Assembly (NCBI GenBank): GCA_963965975.1
Contig: OZ014414.1
Coordinates: 1,587,501-1,651,500, forward strand
Direction: 5' to 3'
Origin: Xestospongia bergquistia
Lineage: Eukaryota > Porifera > Demospongiae > Haplosclerida > Petrosiidae
Length of the DNA stretch: 64,000 nucleotides
A model generated the notes under the pieces. It was not told the origin of the DNA, searched no databases, and saw nothing but the letters and a program-made list of their open reading frames with translations. Positions 10,850 to 21,583 of the stretch are shown piece after piece. The number at the start of each line of letters is the position of its first letter. Position 1 is the first letter of the stretch. The position numbers were made by a program, and so were the translations under genes.

Positions 10850-11235
10850 TGTCATTCTAAATATCTTCATTAAGGCTAAGAAGGGCCTTGTCATTAATTT
10901 GTGCATTCTATCACTTTTAAGCAGCCAAGTGATTGCTTTTTCATTTGAGCTGGCACATTAAATTTTGTGATATCATCCATTTCCAAATCCAATTCATCAT
11001 TATCTTCATTAACTTCATTATATTTGTCATTATTAATATTCATAATAAGTAGTTCACAGCAGTTTCGTTTCTACATTTGTGAAATATTTACTCTTTGGTA
11101 ATTCATCCTCACCTTCGAAAAAAGTAATCTTCATTAAAGTTAAGAAGACCTTTGTCATTACTTTGTGCATTCTACCACTTTTAAGCAGCCAAGCGATTGC
11201 TTCTTTATTTGAACTGGCACATTAAATTTTGTTTA
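10850..11235 (+). repeat. Direct repeat of about 120 bases, two copies
   Basis: Copy 1 at about 10858-10975 and copy 2 at about 11132-11235 share ATCTTCATTAA, TTTGTGCATTCTA, CACTTTTAAGCAGCCAAG and GGCACATTAAATTTTGT in order. Non-coding; function unknown. Confidence 0.65.
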
Positions 11236-11569
11236 TTCGTCAAATTCAATAAAGATATTCTACTATAATGCAAGCATCATTCTTCCTAAACTAGACAAAC
11301 TCTCTGCCCTGTCCCAAATCCCGATCTTATCTGTATAGTGGAATCATGGCTCTCTGCCAACATTTCCAATCTTGATATTGTTCTGTCTAACTACTTATTT
11401 TTCTCTACCATAGTGGTGGTATTATTGATTACGTGTACGTAATTCTAATTGTAATAGCAGGAAATTTTGAACGATGAATTCATTGTGTGGGATGTACGAA
11501 GATGTTCATTTCAGTGAAGCTAAACTAATAATCTTCTTAATTGTTTATGCAGCACAGACACATTGAATG

Positions 11570-12470
11570 TTCAGTCAGTTGGATCTTGCATGTCTGACAA
11601 GTGGTCTATTTGGGTATGGCAAACTTCACATCTGGGCTCTATACTCTCTATTTTACAGACACATTTGTTGATGTCTTGGTATGTCTCCATATTCATCTTC
11701 ATCCATTTGTCTGACTGTCTGTCAATTCAGCATTCTGCTGGCATTCATATTTGTAAGATGTCTGTTTTTCTAGTTTATCTATATAAACAAAACCAATTTT
11801 GTTTAATTGGTATAGCAGTTTCATAAAAACTAACAACAGAGTTTTACCTGCCTATGCTTCTGTATTATGCTGTTTAGTAGGTAGCTCAACAAAAAAGACA
11901 TAGTATATTTGTGACTTCTCAGGGCTAAAGTAATGGGGTGGCAAGCTGTTCTAGTATTATGTGAGCTAGTCAGAGCAATGTAATTGTATCCACTGTAGTT
12001 AGTCAGATTTTATGTACTGTAGTTAGTCAGAGCAATGTAATTGTATGCACTGTAGTTAGTCAGATTGTATGTACTGTAGTTAGTCAGAGCAACATAAGCA
12101 TGAATTATTGTAGTTTGCCACTTGTAGCTAGCAATACATCATATTTAATGTTAGTATGTTATTCTTTATTATCAATATATTGTACATTAGTACTATATAG
12201 TTATTTTAAGTATTTCTATATAGATAACATTACTATACATTAATGTACCATTTTGATAAGGTAACTACAATACCACATACTCAACCATACTTTATTATGT
12301 ACATATTGCTAGCATAAATGCTATATACTGTATATGTGATGTATTGCTACAGTTAATATGACTACAGCACTATACATGCTAATGTGCTATATTATGTATT
12401 GCTAGTGTAACTAAAGTACACATACTATATATATATATTATGATAGCATAAATACAGAAGCACATAATAA
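11570..12470 (+). repeat. Segmental duplication, copy 2
   Basis: Partner of 7955-8820, in the same orientation and with the same block order. This copy has gained the minisatellite at 11986-12095. Confidence 0.65.
11986..12095 (+). repeat. Minisatellite, ACTGTAGTTAGTCAGA core
   Basis: The 16-base core occurs four times with alternating short and long spacers (gcaatgtaattgtatgc and tt/tgtatgt), so the higher unit is about 46 bases repeated twice. It probably arose from the GTGAGCTAGTCAGAGCAATG sequence just upstream, which is present once in the other duplicate. Confidence 0.75.
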
Positions 12471-12586
12471 ATAATATAAGCAAATATGCTTTCAATATTA
12501 CTTTTTATAATTATACTGTTAATAATTAAAGTAAACTGAATTGAAAGACAAACAATTGATCAAAATTTTCAAAGTTAAAACAAAGA

Positions 12587-15500
12587 TTAAGTTTTAAGAA
12601 ACCTGTATTGAATAAACTCATAACTCCTACTCTCTTTGTTTCTTTGCTTAGATAACATCAATTTTCGCATGTTATGAATTGCTTTGATGTCATCATCTTT
12701 CAGCGAAGTATGGTCAAAATGTAGTTCTGTTAATGATATTGATGATTGTATTAGTTTAATTATTGAATTCGTACTAGCTGATGTGATATGAGGATTGTTA
12801 CTGATGTCTAGTGTAGTCAGAGTTTGATTTTTTGTGAGTCCTTCACAAATATATTGAATCCCCTTGTCAGTGATGTTGCATTTAGACAAATACAATATCT
12901 TCAGTACTTTATTGGTGGAAAACAAATGAGACAAGTGTATTGTATCTTCCTCTGTGACAGTAACGTCATATAACCATAACATTTCAAGTGAAAAATTGTC
13001 GGAGAGACCATCGAATAATTGCTTTATATTAACAAGGGGACAACAGTGAAGTTGTAGCCACTTTAATTTTGTGCTAGTTGTAAGAAAATCAGAAAATGCA
13101 GACAAACAATTATTGTCCAATTGAGTATACGATATACGAAGTCCTCTGACTGCACACTTGTTGAGATTTTTGATAATTATGAAAGCGCTTTCTGTGTTTG
13201 ATGTATGAAGATCAATGTTCCATTCCCTTTCTGGTTGTTTTTCTTTTATTAATCTACTCATGATGTTTTCACATTGTCTAGTAGTTGGTGACTGTAGACG
13301 AACGAACTGGATGCCATCAATCCACTCAATATTTTCAACATCCCCTGTTTTAAAATATAATAAAATGCATGATATTATCTCAAAAAATTGAATAAGGTGT
13401 CAGACAATTTTTATATGTAAAGCACACTAACCTTTGTCACTTGACTTCTCACAATCTAACTCATTGTCATGAGCTAACTCGTAAGCTACTGGATCATCAC
13501 CTTTTTGACACTCTTAATGAAAAGAATAACACTACATTGCATTAATGCAGCTATACCTTGTGTCATAGATGATGTGGCCACGGACAATTCATCTTGGATA
13601 TCTACTTCATTGTTGTCCTCAATGTCTTGATCAGTTAAAGGCTTTAGTATAAATGTCACTTCTACAATGTCAAACGACAAAACATAAGTGTGTTTTAATG
13701 CTAATTACATACCTTTGAATTTCTGCTTTAAATCTTTAATCTCTTTGTCACGCTTTTTTAATTGTAAAGTCAATAATGTGACTACTTCTTGTAGCGTCTG
13801 GATTTCTCTTAGCCTGTCTGCTGAAATTGACATTAAAACAATTTCATTTGCTATAGAAAATAATAATATCATATTAATTCTTGTAATACTTAGTGCTCAA
13901 ACATATCTACAACTATACCAGTAAATAACAAACAATTTCAAAATATGAAGTAAATATAGGGATGGCTAATGTCAGTCTTTTGCAAACAAGATAGTATTGA
14001 TTGTTTGTATTATTTATTATGTATATCTTATACAATGGACAATCCCTACATAGACATTACTACTATCTGTCTGATACATTACCTTCTTTTCTATTTAAAA
14101 TTTCTCTTAAATCTTCAAGGTCTGTCATACTTTCTTGCATTAGTATTATTTCTATAGGAAAAAATATGAGTTGTACAATAATAATAATATGGGGAACCAA
14201 ATTAAGAAACTTATTAAATTCAACCAGATAAACTTTAAAAGAATGGATATCTACATTTTCCAACAATCTAACAATACTATCAACAAACGTCTCATTCAAT
14301 ATAAATGTATAATACCTTCATTTTGTTTGATAATCGATTTTATTTCCATACTTTTCTTTTTACTGATGGTTTGCTGTATTTCTGGTTGATTTCTCAACTG
14401 TGCATTCTCTTCAGCTAGAGCTACAATATTCTATATAGATATATAGATTAATAATTATGTTACTGGTATAATCATTTGCTATCTCTGTACCTCATCTCTT
14501 TTATATTTATCATAAATGACACAATAACCGATAGTTAATCTGATTAATCCGCTCTGCTTCACAAATTTGAGAGTCTCCTGAGCTTTGTCAATAAGTGGAC
14601 CAAGTAGATTATATTGAAAGGAACAGGTCACAATGATAGAGTTGCCTTCATTTACAACAATCACTTTAACTCTTTTCTTTAATCTTTCAAAAGCAACTGA
14701 CAAAAGATTCTTAATGTCAGCCAGTGAGGTCTGGTCTGGATCCCATTCCAGAACAAATTTAGCGGTCTCACATTTTAAGGGGGAGCTATTTGACACTTCA
14801 AGACATTCATCTAGGCAAAGACGAATGGTCACTGTGTGACAGAACTCATCAATAGCATTTTCATATGCTCTAATGTATGTTCCAGCCTCTGTAACATTGA
14901 ATCGGTCTGCAATAGCCTTTAAAACACAGACATCAATCAATGTACATTTGCCCTTGACAATATCCAGTACACCATCAATACTATCAGTGGTTGAACCTCC
15001 TAACAGATGAGTAAGGTCGGGGTAGCAATCTTGAAGAAAAACTCTTAAATCTTCTACATTGATAGAAGCCTGTTTGACAGCATTTCGAATTTTGTTGAAG
15101 GTTGTTCCAAATTTTAGTCTCATTGTATGAAACGTGGGGATCATATTCCTAGGGACAAATATCCCATCTATTGTACAAAGAAATATCTCATATAATTATA
15201 ATGTAGCAGCTACCTTGACTTGATACGTTGCCTTCATCAGATGGACTATTCTCAGGTGCTACAGTTAGAAACTATAATTTGAAGATTATATACAGATTTT
15301 ATCTCACCAATCGGATGCTTAGGTTTAGCTGAATCAATGTTGTCTAACATCTTATCTAAATTTTTCAATGTTTATTTTATCATCAATACTTATTCGGTCA
15401 CTCACCATACTCTTTTATAATACTATCACCTAACTCAATGTTGCCTGTGAACCGTTGCAAAACAATACCAAACACCTTCAAGTTCTGATAGTTGGTATGT

Positions 15501-16833
15501 ACTGCATAACGTACAGCTTTCAATAGCACCATCACTGATTGATTACAAGTTTCCATACTAACCACTTCAGTCTCTGAAATTATTTTCTCACCATAAAGAA
15601 ACTGACCTATTTGAATAGGACATCGAAGAGACTGTGAAAGGGAACCATAATGACATCGTAAAATATCACTAGCATGATCTTCAAGACTCATCTGATCATT
15701 ATGACCTGTTGTTACTTGATAAGCAGTAGCCACTGAAATATGGTCAGCTGTGAATTTTTTATCTAAAAAATTATATTGTGCAACAGTCATAAATTTAATG
15801 TAGAAATCTTCAATAGAATAGAGCACATAGACTCTCATAAACAAGTAGTTGTTTTCCTACAAAGGATATTACTAACTACGAAACAGTCAAAATATTTACA
15901 ATTGTGTAACTCCTCATTCAAATTTACAAACATTGGATGACAAACATTTTCAGTTATATCTCTGTTATGTAAGTCTGCTTACCATATTCAGCTAATACTC
16001 TCTCAGACAAAACTTTCATCTCCTCAAACTTGGACAGTAGAGTAGCTAACAATTTTAGTGTCTTGTGATTGGAAGATACTGCTGAATGTATAGCAGTTAA
16101 CAAACTTGTTTTCTTTTCATCTAATGTTCTTTCTAATGTCTCTATTTCATCAAGTGTTCTTTCACTAATACAACGTCCACTAAACAATAGCTGAGCTACT
16201 TTCACAGGATCAATTAGACAATGTTGTAGAGCAGTATAATACCTCTGGACAGCTTCATTTTTCACTAAAATAAAGTAATCACCAACAAGTCTTAAAATTA
16301 AACATAATATACTTTATTATAATATATATATTATAATAAACCATAGTTTTGAAGTGTATTGAGCAAATATCAAGACACTAAAACGCATTCCCTCACTACT
16401 CTGGGGAATAGCTGAATTCACTTCAAAATCTATGGCTCATATAAATTATGATAATTCTACAGGAAAGAGAGTATTTAGATCTGTTTAGTTGAAGCTATGA
16501 TCCTTGCTTTATGGTTTTAATTCATATTTGATTCCCCAAACCACATCTATTTCAAGCCATTGTACAAAATATTGTATCATCTTTTTGTCATGGTTTGCTA
16601 TCAGAACTAGTTCATTTATTTCATTACAAGTCGTCTTATCATTTTATTATTCTTAATACAAAATACTGCAATGAACACGAGTGCTATTTGAATAGCTGCA
16701 ACTATATATGCGTGTGGATATATTTGTAGTGGTCAGTGGTCACAATGGAGTGTTTTAACCAAATATATGCCTGCATTTTATATGGGTGGCTTCATCAATC
16801 ATAGTATATATGTATATACATATATATTATATA

Positions 16834-16906
<73 letters not shown>

Positions 16907-17575
16907 CGTAGTTTATGAAAGAATCACTGTTAAAACATCTCAAAAACAGTTTTGTATACATATATAGAGTTACCATTACTAAATGTGCATATATAGTAGC
17001 TGTATGTATACAAAACTGTTTTTGAGATGGTTTAACAGTGATTCTTTCATAAATTACGTTAGAAATGTTTTGACAAAAGTGGTCCCTTATTGCAAATCAG
17101 GTCACACACACACATACAAACACACACACATATATATAGTTTTCCATCCTTATCATCCTATCTTGTCATACCTTTTTCTCTGGTTTTGTCAGCTGATTCA
17201 TTTTCTCCTATCTTACCAAGTCCAGCAGCTAATGTCTCCCAAATGGGTCCACCTCTTTCGTCAACTTTGTCCACTCTTTGTAACCATAGACACAAACACT
17301 CCATGAGACATCTAGATAGGTTTCCTCTATGCTCTACTTCAATAGAATCTAATGTGGTCTTTAGTAGACCAAGTTTAAGCCCAAGTGTTAGCCAATTTCG
17401 TTCCATGAAATGACTTGTTTTCAATAGTTCCAACACTTCATCAAGATGGGTAATATCTAAAATGTATAAATGATATTGTACTGACCTCTTTGATCTTAGA
17501 TTTATCTAATGTCTTTCAGTATAACTAACCTAGTTGATGTTCTGTTAAAAGAGAATCTTCTTTTGCTGTTATCAT
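12587..17575 (-). CDS. Gene A: Death, two CARD-like domains, orphan domain, coiled coil, LRR protein
   Basis: Predicted 991-residue cytoplasmic scaffold in 13 exons: 17575-17530, 17456-17172, 16264-15983, 15762-15406, 15355-15308, 15258-15214, 15167-14491, 14430-14316, 14151-14083, 13820-13713, 13661-13557, 13512-13432 and 13344-12587. Every junction is GT-AG and the frame closes. Domains: Death at about 25-110 (W-LGLKLGLL, then CLMECLCLWLQ); CARD-like helical domains at about 113-205 and 215-325; orphan domain at about 365-585 (KCTLIDV, LEWDPD, LTIGY); short heptad-type coiled-coil exons 585-690; acidic linker; ribonuclease-inhibitor-type LRRs at about 760-970 (LYLSKCNITDKGI, LTTLDISNN). There is no NACHT ATPase. 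It resembles NLR-type recognition or signalling proteins with the ATPase missing. Joining the Death exons to the rest rests on matching phase 1 across a 0.9-kb intron carrying a MITE; the Death part could instead be a separate short gene. Confidence 0.7.
16828..16905. repeat. (CATA)n(TA)n microsatellite
   Basis: CATA units followed by about 22 TA units in the proposed second intron of gene A, directly abutting the fold-back element. The open frame across it is low-complexity. Confidence 0.85.
16905..17106. mobile_element. Fold-back MITE, family M, copy 1
   Basis: Arms of about 55 bases, almost perfectly inverted (AACGTAGTTTATGAAAGAAT ... ACAGTTTTGTATAC), surround a short core. The right end continues with TTTTGACAAAAGTGGTCCCT and GCAAATCAGGTCAC. 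The left outer end is replaced by the TA microsatellite. Copies 2 and 3 are at 25216 and 52719. It lies in a gene A intron and has no coding capacity. Confidence 0.75.
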
Positions 17576-18326
17576 TTTAGAAGTTCACCAAAAATTATCA
17601 AATTTTCAATGTGATAAAAAGTCTTAGGTGAAGAGATGGTAAATAACAACGACACTCTTTTATTTTTATCAGGATACTAATACTAAAACTAAATGTTTAT
17701 CAAACATGAATTGAAACTGTACTATGTTATTGCAAACATCTCAGATGTACATGTGACTATACACAATGTTTTCAAATCAAGTGTTGAATCAATTGAAAAC
17801 TCTCCCTACATGCATATATTTATATTCTGCTAACTCCTTCCACATCATAACTATGAAAGTACTGCAATCTATATAATATGTTTTACTTGATTTCTCACTG
17901 AATGTTAGGGTTAGAGAAAGACACACCTCCACTTTCAGTTTCTTAGTCAATGTAATTAACGACTTAATACTCTAGCCTGGTTAAAATTGTCTTTATCAAT
18001 TATAACAAAAATACAGATTTATAGCAAAACCATACTGGTTTCTACATTTATACTGAGTATTATACTATTTAGTCCATATGTCCACATCGAGCATCCAATC
18101 TGTAGAAAGAAAAAGCAGTCTGTAAAGGTTGCAATATAAGGCTATTATATATGTAATGTTGATTATTAAACCAATATATGATTATACAGATATTTATTAA
18201 TGCAGACATTGCTTAAACACAATGATTTTATTACATGTATAAGTGTATGGGATAATCTATCTTAAATGTGAACCTAACAATTAAATAAATAACTTACCCT
18301 ATTATTACTGTTAATTATTATTATTA
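17576..18326. other. Spacer between genes A and B
   Basis: Upstream region of gene A and 3' flank of gene B, both on the minus strand. AT-rich, with no coding region, inverted repeat or promoter element that I could assign. Confidence 0.4.
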
Positions 18327-21308
18327 TTACTGCTCGGTGTTGAAATAAAGTTTGTCTTTAATAAGCTCATAATTATCAAGGTTTTCACAACTCTCTCGAT
18401 CTTGCTGTGATAGCATCAGCTTTTGAATAGTATTGTTGCTTTGAAGTGCGATACAAATATTCTTTACATCATCAGGATTCAGAGATGTATTGTGGAGTGA
18501 TAGCTCTTGCAATGACGTTGTTGTATTAATCAGTTCAATCATATAGTTGGCACTAACTGAAGTAATCTGAGGATTATCACTAACATCAAGTTTAGTTAGT
18601 GATTGACTTTTAAGTACGGCCTTATAAAAATTTCGGATGTGGTCATCAGTCATGTTACAATTGGAGAGCTCTAGAGCTTTTAATGTCGTGTTAATACCTA
18701 ACATTGCTGACAAATGATTTACATCTTCATGTGTGATAGTCGTGTCATGTAACCATAATGTTTCCAACGATGTGTTAGTAAAGAGAGCAACAATGACTTG
18801 TTTGATACCACCAAATAATGAGCAAGAAGTGAAACGAAGTATTTTCATTGTTCCATTAGTAGCAAGGCTGTCTGACAATTTTGACATACAATTGTCATCT
18901 AAAGAGGTTGCCACAAAATCAAGTCTCACGACAAAGAACATGTTGAGATCACTTAAAATAATGTAAGCACTTTCAGGAGATGATGAATAAAGATAAATAC
19001 TCCACTCTTTATCTGTCGGCTGTTCATTTAATTGATTCACAACTTCTTTGCATTGCTTAACAGATGGTGAGTTTAGTTCAATAACTGTATCCCTCCATTG
19101 AACATTTCCAGCATCTTATACAATAAAATAGAATTTATTCACAATTACAATTATATGGAAGACATAGAATAGACTCTTACATAGTATATGAATTATATTC
19201 TGACATGATGCTTTGTGGTTAATCATTACCTTGTCTTTCTTCTTCGCCAGACACGATAAGAGAAGGATCTTCAAGGCCTCGTCCAGGTGAGATTTCTTCT
19301 CTAGCTTCTGGTTTCAAAGCTAGATCTAAAAATGATATGAATTACAACAAATTTATTATAAGAATTTACTCTTTAAGCTTTGTTGCAATTCTTCAATCTC
19401 TTTTTCCTTGTCTCGTAGTTGCAAACTCATTGATGTAATTACCTCCTGAAGCGTCTCTATCTCTCTTTGCTTGTCAGCAGATTCTATCCTCAATTTTTCT
19501 TCTTCAACTAAGAAAGCATAATAAAACAATTCACATTACACAATACATGACTAGAGTCAAGCAAATAATTATACCATTTTTTTCTTCAAGGAGTGACTCT
19601 AACTCTTTAATTTCTTTATCTTTCTCTTGTATCATTTCTAAGGAAATAAATAGGAGAGCATAATTTAAGTAGCACAGATAAAGAAAGGGTAGAAAGTAAA
19701 AATGACATTAAGCAATAAAATGTTTACACTTAAGATCACATGTGCCAATTATAATGGAAAAAAATTATACAGTAGAGAAAAATTAGTGATGGTCCAATGA
19801 CCACAGTATTACATAGGGACATTATCTATCAAGCAAGCCTGAAGACACTAGCTATGTGCTTTGACAAAGATACAAAACACAAGCAAAACATGACAAAGAG
19901 AAGAAACATATACACTATAGTCTTTAGTTGCCATACATACTATTGCATGAGTAATCCACTTCCGTTTCAAATCTTTTTTCCATGCATTTTTATAATATAT
20001 ATTCGATACTTACTAGACATGTCTATACATCAATGTAATAAATACCTTCATTTTGTTTAAGAAGAGAGTTAATTTGAATGCTCTTCTCTTTACTGTCGGC
20101 TTGTTCTTTTTCCAATTGACTTGTCAACTCTTTTTTTTCTTCTTCTGCAATAATATTAGCCTCCTATACATGTACACCTTAATAAACTACATATACAAAA
20201 TAAATGAAATACCTCCTCTCTTTTTGGTTTATCAAGAAGAGTATGGTAGCCAATCACCAGTTTAAGTACTCCATTTTCTTTCAGTAGGTCAAGATTTTCA
20301 TCTGCTGTTATTACTAAATTATCGATCAAGTATTGAGGAGCATAGCAAGTGACAGTGACCAAGTCGTTATCGTTGTTAATAGCTTTAATCTGAATAAATT
20401 TGATTGTACTATCAAATGGCTTCAGGAGTGTATCAGTTATATCGCTAAGTGTGCATGCGTCAGGATCCCATTCTAAAAGAAACTCAATGGTCTCACAAGT
20501 AAGTTGAGAAGACAATGTTGTTGCTTTAAAGCTTTCATTGGGGCATTCACTAAGTTTGACCTTGTTGCAAAATTTGTTAAGTGTAGATTTGAAATCGGTG
20601 ATGTGTGCTTCCGCTTCTTGTATGTTATATTTTTCAACAATAGCCTCAATGCAATATACGTCAATAATAGAACATTTATCTTCTATAAGCTCCATAACAT
20701 CATTAAACGCTTCAGTGCCTGCCAATCGAGGTTTAAGCTCTTGAAAATACCTCTGGAGGTATCCTTTTAGGTCGTCAAGGGTAGGAATACCAGCATTAAT
20801 AAGAGGTTTAACATTCTGAATTAGATTCTGAAAGGCTACAGTTATTTTATCAAAGTCATTTTGACGAGGAGCCTTTTGAAGAACGATGTGAGAATGAACA
20901 GTTTCATCTACATTTAAACAATAAAATAATAAAGCTTAGTAAAAATTTACTTACAATACTCTTTGAGCAAGTCTTTAGCTACTAATGCTGACTGTTCAGA
21001 TTTCAGTAAGACACTAGCAAAAATGATTAACTGGTTAGGTTCTTTTGATACTGTAGTATACAGAGTCTCAAATGGACCGTCACCAAGTACACCCCCCAAT
21101 CTATTTATTTCATATAACGTCTCCCTGGAGATCACCCTCTCTGTGCACAACAGTTGAACAATCCTTACAGATAGAGTAAGCTGAGAAAGTCTATCAGAGT
21201 ATTTCTGTAGAGTTTGACAAGCTAGAGTAGATAATTCGCCTAAAATAGACGATATAAAGTTGATAAAGGCTATTAAAATCGTATTTACTTACTATCACTG
21301 GCTGCCAT
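18327..21308 (-). CDS. Gene B: CARD-like, orphan domain, coiled coil, LRR protein
   Basis: Predicted 731 residues in eight exons: 21308-21296, 21239-20955, 20907-20213, 20163-20046, 19637-19575, 19507-19370, 19325-19230 and 19114-18327. The frame closes. The first exon is tiny (MAASD plus one base). A CARD-like helical domain covers about residues 8-98 (IVQLLCTERVISRETL). The orphan domain covers about 110-330, with the same landmarks as gene A (KCSIIDV, EAIVEKYN, LEWDPDACTL, VTCYAPQ, LVIGYHT). Glu/Lys-rich coiled-coil exons (about 330-440) contain EIETLQEV, matching EIQTLQEV in A. RI-type LRRs (about 480-710) contain LELSNCNMTDDHI and LTKLDVSDNPQITS. No Death domain and no NACHT. Tandem paralogue of gene A; one probably arose from the other by gain or loss of N-terminal exons. 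Likely a cytoplasmic adaptor or sensor; ligand unknown. Confidence 0.78.
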
Positions 21309-21583
21309 AATCGAGAGGGCAGTGCTGACTACAGTTTAGGGTGGGGTCAAATAAAATATGAATATTGTATTTTTATTAACTATAAAAATTTAATATGCAA
21401 TGAATAATGAATTTATATCTACGATTAGAGTAGGGATTCTCTTGCAGCATACAATCATGACAACTCTATAATTTATAACCAATAACCAATTGAACAGTGC
21501 TATAGCTAACACACACACACACACACACATTGATGAAAGTAAGAACCATCCCTAGATCATTCATGTCACATAATATAAGTGTA

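Larger units (their letters stand above)
10612..12586. other. Spacer between T4 and gene A, rich in duplications
   Basis: No gene recognised. It contains the T4 promoter side, two copies of a roughly 120-base unit (10850-10975 and 11130-11235), the second copy of the 0.9-kb duplication (11570-12470) and a minisatellite (11986-12095). The open frame at 11563-11826 lies inside the duplication and is not kept in the other copy. Confidence 0.5.

Noticed and set aside
11563-11826. Possible small Cys-containing protein
   Set aside because: It lies in a duplicated non-coding segment and the frame is not kept in the other copy at 7955-8820.
15764-15844. N-terminal extension of the second CARD-like exon of gene A
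   Set aside because: The frame is open there, but the upstream acceptor near 15850 gives the wrong phase; the acceptor at 15763 gives phase 1 and joins both exons in frame.
12587-21308. Genes A and B as true NLRs
   Set aside because: No Walker A or B motif or other NACHT signature was found between the Death-fold and LRR parts of either gene.
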